From: Ricinus communis
Lineage: Eukaryota > Streptophyta > Magnoliopsida > Malpighiales > Euphorbiaceae
Assembly (NCBI RefSeq): GCF_019578655.1
Contig: NC_063257.1
Coordinates: 27,111,939 to 27,175,938 of the forward strand
DNA: 64,000 nucleotides
Reading direction: 5' to 3'
Part shown: positions 26,601-39,935 of the stretch, piece after piece
How the letters are laid out: each line of letters starts with the position of its first letter
Numbering within the stretch: position 1 is the first letter of the stretch
Notes under the pieces: generated by a model
What the model saw: only the letters and a program-made list of their open reading frames with translations
What the model was told of the DNA's origin: nothing
Databases searched by the model: none
Translations under genes and position numbers: made by a program

Positions 26601-29600
26601 TATTGACAAATATACCCCTTTTACGGGATTGTTTTCTCATATTCTAAAATTAACCCATTTAGTGGGTTGTTTTTTCATACTCACAAATATACTAAAATTA
26701 CGCGGTATTTTCTCCGATTGATAAATAACCCCTTATTAGGGGGTTGTTTTCTAATATTTATAAATATACCCTCTTACGGGATTATTTCTAGAGGCTGTTT
26801 TCTAAGACTCGTAATTATACTATTTTCACGGGATTATTTTCTAATATTCATAAATATACATGTTTTACGGGGTTCTTTTCTTATATTGATAAATATACTT
26901 CTTTTACGGGGTTTTCTTCTCATATTATAAAATTAACCCATTTAAGGGATTGTTTTCTTTACTCACAAATATACCACAATTACGGGTTTATTTCATCAGA
27001 TTCATGCATATCACCGTATTACGGGGCTATTTTCTAATATTTATAAATAAAGCCCTCTTACGGGGTTGTTTTCTCATATTAAAAAATTTACTTCTTATAC
27101 GATGTTGTTTTCTGAGACTCGCAATTACACTAATTTTACGGGATTATTTTTTTAGATTCATAAATATACATATTTTACGGGGTTATTTTTTTATATTGAA
27201 TAATATACCTCTTTTACGGGTTTGTTTTCTCATATTATAAAATTAACCCATTTAAGGGATTATTTACTCATACTCACAAATATACCGCAATTACAAGGTT
27301 ATTTTCTCTGATTGATAAATATCATCATGTTACGGGGTTGTTTTCTAATATTTATAAATATACCCCTCTTACGGGGTTATTTTCTCATATTAAAAAATTT
27401 ACTCCTACTATGATGTTGTTTTCTTAGACTTGTAATTACACTACTTTTACCGGGTGGTTTTCTCAGATTCATAAATATACATGTTCTACAGGATTACTTT
27501 CTTATATCGATAGATACAACTGTTTTACAGGGTTGTTTATTCATATTATAAAATTAACCTATTTAAGGTGTTATTTTTTCATACTCACAAATATACCACA
27601 ATTACAAGGTTATTTTCTCTGATTGATAAATATCCCCATGTTACGGGGTTGTTTTCAATATTTATAAATATACCCCTCTTACGGGGTTATTTTCTCATGT
27701 TAAAAAATTTACCCCTTTTACGATACTATTTTCTTAGACTCGCAATTACACTATTTTTACCGGATAGTTCTCTCAAATTCATAAATATACATATTTTACA
27801 GGATTATTTTCTTATATCGACAAATATACCCATTTTATAGGGTTGTTTTCTTATATTATAAAATTAACCCATTTAAGGTGTTATTTTTTCATACTCACAA
27901 ATATACCACAATTACGGGGTTATTTTCTCCGATTGATAAACATCCCCGTATTAAGGGTTTATTCTAATATTTATAAATATATCCCACTTACAGGGTTATT
28001 TCTCATATTAAAAGATTTACCCGTACTACGAGGTTGTTCTCTTAGACTTGCAATTACACTACTTTTACGGGTTTATTTTCTACGATTCATAAATATACAA
28101 GTTTTACGGGATTATTTTCTTATATTGATAAATATTCCACTTTTACGGCGTCGTTTTCTCATATTAAATTATTAGCACTATTATGGGGTTATTTTTTCAA
28201 ATTCATAAATATACATATTTTACAGCGTTATTTTCTTATATTGACAAATATATCCCTTTTACTGGATTGTTTTCTCATATTATAAAATAAATCCATTTAA
28301 GGGGTTGTTTTCTCATACTCACAAATATACCACAATTACGGGGTTATTTCATTAGATTCATAATTTATCTCTTCTACGAGGCTTTTTTCTGAGACTCGTA
28401 ATTACACTACTTTTACGGGGTTGTTTTCTCATATTCATAAATATACACATTTTATGGGATTATTTTCTTATATTGATAAGTGTATACCACTTTCACAAGG
28501 TTGTTTTTCTCATATTAAATTACACTATTTTGGCGTTGTTATCTCTAATTCATAGATATACACGTTTTACAGGTTATTTTCTTATATTGCCAAACATAAC
28601 CCTTTTACGGGGTTGTTTTCTCATATTATAAAATTAATCCATTTAAGGGGTTGTTTTCTCATACTCACAAATATAGCAGAATTACGGGGTTATTTCTTTA
28701 GATTCATAAATATCACTCAATTACGGGGTTGTTTTCTAATATTTATAAATATACTCCTCTTACGGGGTTGTTTTCTCATATTAAACAATTTACTCTTTCT
28801 ACGATGTTGTTCTTTTAGACTCGTAATTACATTACTTTAACGGGGTTGTTTTCTCTGAATTATAAATGTACATATTTTACGGGATTATTTTCTTATATTG
28901 ACAAATATAGCACTTTTACGGTGTCATTTTTTCATATTAAATTATTAGCACTATTATGGGGTTGTTTTCTCAAATTCATAAATCAACACGTTTTACGGGG
29001 TTATTTTCTCATATATCTCTTTTACGGGGTTGTTTTCTCATATTATAAAATTAACCCTTTTGAGGGGTTTTTTTCTCATACTAAAAATATATCAAGATTA
29101 CGGGGTTATTTTCTCCGATTGATTAATATCCCCGTGTTACGGGGTTGTTTTTTAATATTTATAAATATACCCCTCTTACGGGGTTGTTTTCTCATATTAA
29201 AAAATTTATCACTTCTATAACACTGTTTTCTTAGACTCGCACTTATACTACTTTTACGGGATTGTTTTCTCAGATTCATAAATATACACGTTTTATGAGG
29301 TTATTTTGTTATATTGATAAATATACCACTTTTTCGAGGTCGTTTTCTCATATTAAATTATTAGCACTCTTATGTGGTTATTTTCTCAAATTCATAAATA
29401 TACACATTTTATGCGATTATTTTCTTATATTGACAAATATACCCCTTTTACGGGGTTGTTTTCTAATATTACAAAATTAACCCATTAAAGGGATTGTTTT
29501 CTCATACATAGAAATATACCATAATTACGGGGTTATTTTCTGCAATTGATAAATATCCCCATATTACGGGGCCCTTTTCTAATATTTATAAATATATCCC

Positions 29601-29749
29601 ACTTACAGGGTTGTTTCTCACATTAAAAGATTTACCCGAACTACGAGGCTATTCTCTTAGACTCGCAATTATAGTACTTTTACGGGTTGTTTCTAAGATT
29701 CATAAATATACTGAGTTATGCAGGGTTATTTTCTTATATTGATAAATAA
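17671..29749. repeat. 39-bp satellite array, left block c (11-monomer higher-order repeat)
   Basis: The same 11-variant series continues up to the assembly gap. Recognisable variants in order include TTAAATTATTAGCAC, TCATAAATATACACG, TATAAAATTAACCCA, CACAAATATACCACAA, a monomer with the CCCCGTATTACGGGG dyad, TAAAAAATTTACCCC and TCGCAATTACACTAC. Partial units and recent local duplications occur, including the exact 310-bp duplication annotated separately. No insertions other than small indels were seen. ORF-like stretches, such as those around 20344-21409, are satellite read-through. Confidence 0.95.
20573..21227. repeat. Recent exact 310-bp tandem duplication within the satellite
   Basis: The sequence 20573-20882 is repeated at 20883-21192, and the match continues to about 21227 before diverging. 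By eye I found no difference between the two copies, while ordinary neighbouring higher-order units differ at many positions. The length is close to eight monomers (312 bp). This is either a very recent unequal exchange or slippage event, or an assembly duplication. Confidence 0.85.
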
Positions 29750-30249
29750 NNNNNNNNNNNNNNNNNNNNNNNNNNNNNNNNNNNNNNNNNNNNNNNNNNN
29801 NNNNNNNNNNNNNNNNNNNNNNNNNNNNNNNNNNNNNNNNNNNNNNNNNNNNNNNNNNNNNNNNNNNNNNNNNNNNNNNNNNNNNNNNNNNNNNNNNNNN
29901 NNNNNNNNNNNNNNNNNNNNNNNNNNNNNNNNNNNNNNNNNNNNNNNNNNNNNNNNNNNNNNNNNNNNNNNNNNNNNNNNNNNNNNNNNNNNNNNNNNNN
30001 NNNNNNNNNNNNNNNNNNNNNNNNNNNNNNNNNNNNNNNNNNNNNNNNNNNNNNNNNNNNNNNNNNNNNNNNNNNNNNNNNNNNNNNNNNNNNNNNNNNN
30101 NNNNNNNNNNNNNNNNNNNNNNNNNNNNNNNNNNNNNNNNNNNNNNNNNNNNNNNNNNNNNNNNNNNNNNNNNNNNNNNNNNNNNNNNNNNNNNNNNNNN
30201 NNNNNNNNNNNNNNNNNNNNNNNNNNNNNNNNNNNNNNNNNNNNNNNNN
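29750..30249. other. Assembly gap (500 N)
   Basis: Exactly 500 undetermined bases, a round number typical of a placeholder, so the true length is unknown. Satellite lies on both sides but the monomer variants differ, so the transition between the two array architectures is hidden here. Open frames across the N run are artefacts. Confidence 0.99.
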
Positions 30250-33200
30250 TTGAAAGATATACCCTCTTACGAGGTTGTTTTCTAATATTGACATGCATAC
30301 CCCTCTTACGGGGTTGTTTTCTAATATGGACAAATATACCCCTCTAACGGGGTTGTTTTATAATATTGATAAATAAACTCCTGTTACGAGGTTGTTTTCT
30401 CATATTAAAATATATACCACTTATTTGGGGTTGTTTTCTCATGCAGAAAGATGTACACCTCTTATGGGGTTGTTTTCTAATCTTGACAAATATACCCCTC
30501 TTACGAGGTTGTTTTCTCGTATTAAAATATAAACCACTTTTTTGGAGTTGTTTTCTCATGCTGAAAGATATACACCTCTTATTGGGTTGTTATCTAATCT
30601 TGACAAATATACCCCTCTTACGAGGTTTTTTTCTCGTATTAAAATACATACCACTTTTTTGGATAGTTTTCTCATGTTGAAAGATATACCCTTCTTACGG
30701 GGTTGTTTTTTAATCTTGACAAATATACCCCTCTTACGAGGTTATTTTCTCGTATTAAAATACATACCACTTTTTTGGATAGTTTTCTCATGTTGAAAGA
30801 TATACCCTTCTTACGGGGTTGTTTTCTAATATTGACAATTATACCCCTCTTACGGGGTTGTTTTCTCATATTGACAAATATACAACTCTTTTTGGGTTGT
30901 TGTCTTATGTAGAAAGATATACCGCTCTAACGGGGTTGTTTTCTAATATTGATAAATATACCCCTCTCACGGGGTTGTTCTTTCATAATGACAAATATAC
31001 CACTTTTTTGGGGTTGTTTTCTCATGTTGAAAGATATACCCCTCTTACGGGGTTGTTTTATAATATTGGCAAACATACCCCACTTACGAGGTTATTTTCT
31101 AATATTGATAAATAAACTCCTCTTACGAGGTTGTTTTCTCATATTAAAATATATACCACTTATTTAGGGTTGTTTTCTCATGTTGAAAGATATACACCTC
31201 TTATGGGGTTGTTTTCTAATCTTGACAAATATACCCCTCTTACGAGGTTGTTTTCTCATATTAAAATATATACCACTTATTTAGGGTTGTTTTCTCATGT
31301 TGAAAGATATACACCTCTTATGGGGTTGTTTTCTAATCTTGACAAATGTACCCCTCTTACGAGGTTGTTTTCTCATATTAAAATATATACCATTTTTTTA
31401 GGGTTGTTTTCTCATGCTGAAAGATATACACCTCTTATGGGGTTGTTTTCTAGTTTTGACAAATATACCCCTCTTACGAGGTATTTTTCTCATATTAAAA
31501 TATATACCATTTTTTTAGGTAGTTTTCTCATGTTGAAAGATATACCCCTCTTACGGGGTTGTTTTCTAATATTGACAAATATACCCCTCTTACGGGGTTG
31601 TTTTCTCATATTGACAAATATACCACTCTTTTTAGGTTATTGTCTTATGTAGAAAGATATACCGCTCTAAAGGGGTTGATTTCTAATATTGACAAATATA
31701 CACCTCTCACGGGGTTGTTTTCTCATAATGATAAATATACCACTTTTTTGGGGTTGTTTTCTCATATTGAAAGATGTACCTCTCTTACGGGGTTGTTTTC
31801 TAATAATGGCAAATATACCCCTCTTACGGGGTTGTTTTCTAATATTGATAAATAAACTCCTCTTACGGGGTTGTTTTCTCGTATTAAAATATATACCACT
31901 TATTTGGTGTTATTTTCTTATGTTGAAAGATATACCCCTCTTACGAGGTTGTTTTCTAATATTGATAAATATACCCATCTTACGGGGTTGTTTTCTAATA
32001 TTGACAAATATATCCCTCTTACGGGGTTGTTTTCTAATATTCACAAATATACCCCTGTTACGGGGTTGTTTTCTCGTATTAAAAAATATTCCACTTATTT
32101 GGGGTTGTTTTCTCATGCTGAAAGATATACACCTCTTATGAGGTTATTTTCTAATCTTGACAAATATACCCCTCTTACGAGGTTGTTTTCTTGTATTAAA
32201 ATACATACCACTTTTTTAAGTAGTTTTCTCATGGTGAAAGATAAACCCTTCTTACGGGGTTGTTTTCTAATCTTGACAAATATACCCCTCTTACGAGGTT
32301 ATTTTCTCGTATTAAAATATATACTATATTTTTAGGGTTGTTCTCTCATGCTGAAAGAGATACAGCTCTTTTGAGGTTGTTTTCTAATCTTGACAAATAT
32401 ACCCCTCTTACGAGATTTTTTTCTCGTATTAAAATATATACCACTTTTTTGGGTAGTTTTCTCATGTTGAAAGATATACCCCTCATACGAGGTTGTTTTC
32501 TAATATTGACAAATATACCCCTCTTACGGGGTTGTTTTCTAATATTGACAAATATATCCCTCTTACGGGGTTGTTTTCTAATATTTACAAATAAACCCCT
32601 GTTACGGGGTTGTTTTCTCGTATTAAAAAATATTCCACTTTTTGGGTTGTTTTCCCATGTTGAAAGATATACCCCTCTTCTAGAGTTATTTTCTAATATT
32701 GACAAATATAACCCTCTCGGGGTTATTTTCTCATATTGACAAATATACCCCTCTTACGGGGTTGTTATCGAAAAATATACCCCTCTTACGGGTTTGTTTT
32801 TTCGTATTAAAAAATATTACACTTTTTTGGGGTTGTTTTCTCATGTTGAAAGATATACATCTCTTACGGGTTGTTTTCTAATATTGACAAATATACCACT
32901 CTTACGGGGTTGTTTCCTAATATTGATAAAAATACCCCTCTTACGGGGTTGTTTTCTCGTATCAAAAAATATACCACTTTTTTGGGGTAGTTTTCTCATT
33001 TTCAAAGATATACCCTCTTCCGGTGTTGTTTTCTAATATTGACAAATATACCCCTCTTACGGGGTTTTTCTCTCATATGGACAAATACACCACTTTTTTG
33101 GGGTTATTTTCTAATATTGACAAATATACCCCTCATATGGGGTTGTTTTCTCATATGGACAAATACACCACTTTTTTGGGGTTGTTTTCTCATCTTGAAA

Positions 33201-34189
33201 GATAAATCCCCCTTACGGGGTTGTTTTCTCATATTGACATATATACATCTTTTTGGGGTTATTATATCATGTTGAAAGATATACCTCTCTTACGGGGTTG
33301 TATTCTAATATTGATAAATATAACCGTCTAATGGGGTTGTATTCTAAAGTTGACAAATATTCCACTTTTTCGGGATTGTTTCTTATGTTGAAAGATATAC
33401 CCCTTTACAGGTTGTTTTCTCATATTAGATAATATGCCACTTTTCTAGGGTTGATTTCTCTTGTTGAAAGATATATCCGTCTTACCGGTTTGTTTTCTAA
33501 TATTGACAAATATACCCTTCTTACGGGGTTGTTTTCTAATCTTGACAAATATACCCCTCTTACGGGGTTGTTTTCTCATATTGACATATATACCACCTTT
33601 TTGCTGTTGTTTTCACAAGTGGAATGATATATCCTTCCTATGGGGATGTTTTCTAATATTGACAAATATACTCCTCTTATGGGGTTATTTTCTAATATTG
33701 ACAAATATACCCATCTTACGGGGTTGTTTTCTCATATTGACATTTATACCACATTTATGGGGTTAATTTCTCATGTTGAAAGATATACCCCTCTTGTGAG
33801 GTTGTTTTATAATATTGACAAATATACCCCGCTTACGGGATTCTAATATTCACAAATTTACCCCTCTTACGGGATTGTATTCTCGTATTAAAAAATATAC
33901 CACTTTTTGGGGTTTTTTCTCATGTGGAAAGATATACCCCTCTTACAGGAGGTTGATTTCTAATATTGGCAAATATACACCTCTTACAGGGTTGTTTTCT
34001 AATATTGACAAATATACCCCTCTTACAGGGTTGTTTTCTCGTATTAAAAAATATACCACCTTTTTGGGGTTGTTTTCTCATGTTGAAAGATATACCCTGT
34101 TACGGGGTTGTATTCTAATATTGACAAATATACCCTTTCTCCGGGGTAGTTTTCTAATATTGACAAATATACCACCTTTTTAGGATTGT

Positions 34190-37100
34190 TTTCTCTTGTT
34201 GAAAGATATACCCCTCTTACGGGGTTGTTTCTAATATAGACAAATATACCCCTCTTACGGGGTTGTTTTCTAATATTGACAAATATACCCCTCTTACGGG
34301 GTTGTTTTCTCATATTTAAAAATATACCACTTTTTTGAGGTTGTTTTCGCATGTTGAAAGATATACCCCTCTTACAGTGTTGTTTTCTAATATTGACAAA
34401 TATACCCGTCTTACGGGGTTGTGTTCTCATGTTGACATATATACCCCTCTTACGGGGTTGTTCTCACATATTGACAAATATACCACTTTTTTGGGGTTGT
34501 TTTCACAAGTTGAAAGATCTACCCCTCTTGCAGGGTTGTTTTCTAATATTGACAAATATACTCCTCTTACGGGGTTGTTTTCTCGTATTAAAATATATAC
34601 CACTTTTTTGGGGTTGTTTTCTCATATTGACAAATAAACCACTTTTTTGGGGTTGTTTTCTCATGTTGAAAGATATACCCCATTTACGGGATTGTTTTCT
34701 AATATTCACAAATATACCCCTCTTACAGGGTTATTTTCTAATATTGACAAATATACTGCTCTTACGGGATTGTTTTATCATGTTGACAAATGTAACACTT
34801 TTTTGGAGTTGTTGTCTCATGTTGATAGATATACCCCTCTTACAGGGTTGTTTTCTAATATTGATAAATATACCCCTCTTACGGGGTTGTATTCTAATAT
34901 TGACAAATATACCCCTCTTTCGGGGTAGTTTTCTAATATTGACAAATATACCACTTTTTAGGATTGTTTTCTCTTGTTGAAAGATATACCCCTCTTACGG
35001 GGTTGTTTCTAATATAGACAAATATACCCCTCTTACGGGGTTGGTTTCTAATATTGACAAATATACCTCTCTTACGGGGTTGTTTTCTCATATTTAAAAA
35101 TATACCAATTTTTTGAGGTTGTTTTCGCATGTTGAAAGATATACCCCTCTTACAGGGTTGTTTTCTAATATTGACAAATATACCCTCTAGGGTTGTGTTC
35201 TCATGTTGACATATATACCCCTCTTACGGGGTTGTTCTCACATATTGACAAATATACCACTTTTTTGGGGTTGTTTTCACAAGTTGAAAGATCTACCCCT
35301 CTTACGGGGTTGTTTTCTAATATTGACAAATATACTCCTCTTACGGGGTTGTTTTCTAGTATTAAAATATATACCACTTTTTTAGGGTTGTTTTCTCATA
35401 TTGACAAATAAACCACTTTTTTGGGGTTGTTTTCTCATTTTGAAAGATATACCCCATGTACGGGGTTGTTTTCTAATATTCACAAATATACCCCTCTTAC
35501 AAGGTTATTTTCTAATATTGACAAATATACTGCTCTTACGGGTTGTCTTCTCATGTTGACAAATATAACACTTTTTTGGAGTTGTTGTCTCATGTTGAAA
35601 GATATACCCCTCTTACGGGGTTGTTTTCTAATATTGATAAATATACCCCTCTTCCGGGGTTGTATTCTAATAATGACAAATACACCCCTCTTATGGGTTA
35701 GTTTCCTAATATTGACAACTATACCACTTTTTTAGGATAATCTTCTCTTTTTGAAAGATATACCCCTCTTACGGGGTTGTTTCTAATATAGACAAATATA
35801 GCCCTCTTACGGGGTTATTTTCTAATATTGACAAATATACCCCTCTTACGGGGTTGTTTTCTAATATTTAAAAATATACCACTTTTTTGAGGTTGTTTTC
35901 GCATGTTGAAAGATATACCCCTCTTACAGGGTTGTTTTCTAATATTGGCAAATATAGCCCTCTTACGGGGTTGTGTTCTCATGTTGACATATATACCCCT
36001 CTTACGGGGTTGTTCTCACATATTGACAAATATACCACTTTTTTGGGGTTGTTTTCTCATATTGACAAATAAACCACTTTTTTGGGGTTGTTTTCTCATT
36101 TTGAAAGATATACCCCATGTACGGGGTTGTTTTCTAATATTCACAAATATACCCCTCTTACAGGGTTATTTTCTAATATTGACAAATATACTGCTCTTAC
36201 GTGGTTGTCTTCTAATGTTGACAAATATAACACTTTTTTGGAGTTGTTGTCTCATGTTGAAAGATATACCCCTCTTACGGGGTTGTTTTCTAATATTGAT
36301 AAATATACCCTTCTTCCGGGGTTGTATTCTAATAATGACAAATACACCCCTCTTATGGGGTAGTTTCCTAATATTGACAACTATACCACTTTTTTAGGAT
36401 AATTTTCTCTTTTTGAAAGATATACCCCTCTTACGGGGTTGTTTCTAGTATAGACAAATATACCCCTTTTACGGGGTTATTTTCTAATATTGACAAATAT
36501 ACTCCTCTTACGGGGTTGTTTTCTAATATTTAAAAATATACCACTTTTTTGAGGTTGTTTTCGCATGTTGAAAGATATACCCCTCTTACAGGTTTGTTTT
36601 CTAATATTGGCAAATATACCCCTCTTACGGGGTTGTGTTCTCATGTTGACATATATACCCCTTTTACGGGGTTGTTCTCACATATTGACAAATATACCAC
36701 TTTTTTGGGGTTGTTTTCTAATATTGACAAATAAACAACTTTTTTGGGGTTGTTTTCTCATGATGAAAGATATACCCCATTTACGGGGTTGTTTTCTAAT
36801 ATTCACAAATATACCCCTCTTACAGGGTTATTTTCTAATATTGACAAATATACTACTCTTACGGGGTTGTTTTCTCATGTTGACAACTATAACACTTTTT
36901 TGGAGTTGTTGTCTCACGTTGAAAGATATACCCCTCTTACGGGATTGTTTTCTAATATTGATAAATATACCGCTCTAACGGGGTTGCTTTCTCATGTTGA
37001 CAAATATATCCCTCTTACGAGGTTGTTTTCTAATATTGATAAATATACCCCTCTTATGGGGTTGTCTTCTTATATTGACAAATATACCCCTTTTACGGGA

Positions 37101-37260
37101 TTGTTTTCTCATATTGACAAATATACTCCTCTTACGGGGTTGTTTTCTCGTATTAAAATATATACCACTTTTTTGGGGTTGTTTTCTCATATTGACAAAT
37201 AAACCACTTTTTTGGGGTTGTTTTCTCATGTTGAAAGATATAACCCATTTACGGGGTTGT
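34190..37260. repeat. 780- and 660-bp higher-order blocks in the right satellite
   Basis: A composite of variants is repeated in order. Its landmark TTTTCGCATGTTGAAAG occurs near 34345, 35125, 35897 and 36559, so spacings are about 780, 772 and 662 bp, close to 20 and 17 monomers. Other landmarks, such as a monomer with TGTGTTCTCATGTTGACAT and one with CACAAGTTGAAAGATC, keep the same relative order in most copies. The third block has lost about three monomers. Confidence 0.8.
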
Positions 37261-37639
37261 TTTCTAATATTCACAAATATACCCCTCTTACGGGGTTGTT
37301 TTCTCATGTAGACAAATATATCCCTCTTACGAGGTTGTTTTCTAATATTGATAAATATACCCTCACTGGCTGTTTTCTCATGTTGATAAATATATCCCTC
37401 TTACGAGGTTGTGTTCTAATATTGACAAATATACCCCTCTTACGGGATTATATTCTCATATTGACGAATATACCCCTCTAATGGGGTTGTTTTCTAATAT
37501 TGACAAATATACCCCTCTTACGGGATTGTTTTTCATATTGACAAATATAACCCTCTTACGAGGTTGTTTTCAAATATTGACAAATTTACCCCTCTTACGG
37601 TGTTGTTTTATTATATTGACAAATATACCACTTTTTTGG

Positions 37640-39935
37640 GGTTATTTTATCATATTTAAACATATACCCCTCTTACTGGGTTGCTCTCTAATATTGACAA
37701 ATATAACCCTCTTACGGGGTTGTTTTCTCATGTAGACAAATATATCCCTCTTACGAGGTTGTTTTCTAATATTGATAAATATACCCCTCTTACAGGCTGT
37801 TTTCTCATGTTGATAAATATATCCCTCTTACGAGGTTGTGTTCTAATATTGACAAATATACCCCTCTTATGGGGTTGTTTTCTAATATTGACAAATATAC
37901 CCCTCTTACGGGATTATTTTTCATATTGACAAATATAACCCTCTTACGAGGTTGTTTTCAAATATTGACAAATATACCCCTCTTACGGTGTTGTTTTATT
38001 ATATTGACAAATATACCACTTTTTTGGGGTTATTTTATCATGTTTAAACATATACCCCTCTTACGGGGTTGCTCTCTAATATTGACAAATATAACCCTCT
38101 TACGGGGTTGTTTTCTAATATTGACAAATATACCCCTCTTATGGGACTGTTTTCTTATATTGAGAAATATACCCCTTTTACGGGATTGTTTTCTCATATT
38201 GACAAATATACTCCTCTTACGGGGTTGTTTTCTCGTATTAAAATATATACCACTTTTTCGGAGTTGTTTTCTCATATTGACAAATAAACCACTTTTTTGG
38301 GGTTGTTTTCTCATATTGAAAGATATACCCCATTTACGGTGTTATTTTTTAATATTCACAAATATACCCCTCTTACATGGTTATTTTCTAATATTGACAA
38401 ATATACTGCTCTTACGGGGTTGTTTTCTCATGTTGACAAATATAACACTTTTTTGGAGTTGTTGTCTCAGGTTGAAAGATATACCCCTCTTACGGGGTTG
38501 TTTTCTAATATTGATAAATATACCCCTCTTATGGGGTTGTCTTCTTATATTGACAAATATACCCCTTTTACGGGATTGTTTTCTCATATTGACAAATATA
38601 CTCCTCTTACGGGGTTGTTTTCTCATGTTGACAAATATATCCCTCTTATGAGGTTGTTTTCTCATATTGACAAATAAACCACTTTTTTGGGGTTGTTTTC
38701 TTATGTTGAAAGATATAACCTATTTACGGGGTTGTTTTCTAATATTCACAAATATACCCATCTTACGGGGTTGTTTTCTCATGTACACAAATATATCCCT
38801 CTTACTAGGTTGTTTTCTAATATTGATAAATATACCCCTCTTACGGGGCTGTTTTCTCATGTTGATAAATATATCCCTCTTACGAGGTTGTGTTGTAATA
38901 TTGACAAATATACCCCTCTTACGGGATTGTTTTCACATATTGACGAATATACCCCTCTAATGGGGTTGTTTTCTAATATTGACAAATATACCCCTCTTAC
39001 GAGATTGTTTTTTCATATTGACAAATATAACCCTCTTACGAGGTTGTTTTCAAATATTGACCAATATACCCCTCTTACGGTGTTGTTTTATTATATTAAC
39101 AAATATACCACTTTTTTGGGGTTATTTTATCATGTTTAAACATATACCCCTCTTACGGGGTTGCTCTCTAATATTGACAAATATAACACTCTTACGGGGT
39201 TGTTTTCTAATATTGACAAATATACCCCTCTTATGGGGCTGTTTTCTTATATTGAGAAATATACCCCTTTTACGGGATTGTTTTCTCATATTGACAAATA
39301 TACTCCTCTTACGGGGTTGTTTTCTCGTATTAAAATATATACCACTTTTTTGGAGTTGTTTTCTCATATTGACAAATAAACCACTTTTTTAGGGTTGTTT
39401 TCTCATATTGAAAGATATACCCCATTTACAGGGTTGTTTTCTAATATTCACAAATATACCCCTCTTACATGGTTATTTTCTAATATTGACAAATATACTA
39501 CTCTTACGGGGTTGTTTTCTCATGTTGACAAATATAACACTTTTTTGGAGTTGTTGTCTCATGTTGAAAGATATACCCCTCTTACGGGGTTGTTTTCTAA
39601 TATTGATAAATATACCCCTCTTACGGGGTTGTTTTCTCATGTAGACAAATATATCCCTCTTACGAGGTTGTTTTCAAATATTGATAAATATACCCCTCCA
39701 ACGGGATTCTTTTCTCATATTGACGAATATACCCCTCTTACGGGCCTGTGTTCTAATATTGACAAATATACCTCTCTTACGGGATTATTTTCTCATATTG
39801 ACAAATATAACCCTCTTACGAGGTTGTTTTCTAATATTGACAAATATACCCCTCTTACGGTGTTGTTTTATTATATTGACAAATATACCACTTTTTTGGA
39901 GTTGTTTTATCATGTTTAAACATATACCCCTCTTA
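37640..39935. repeat. Second set of higher-order blocks in the right satellite
   Basis: A monomer with TTTAAACATATACCCC recurs near 37655, 38045, 39137 and 39915, at spacings of about 390, 1092 and 778 bp, that is 10, 28 and 20 monomers. Between the marks the order of variants is largely shared. These blocks are related to, but not the same as, those at 34.2-37.3 kb. Confidence 0.7.

Noticed and set aside
29718..30347. Long ORFs of about 190-209 codons across the gap
   Set aside because: They consist mostly of undetermined residues from the 500 N run.
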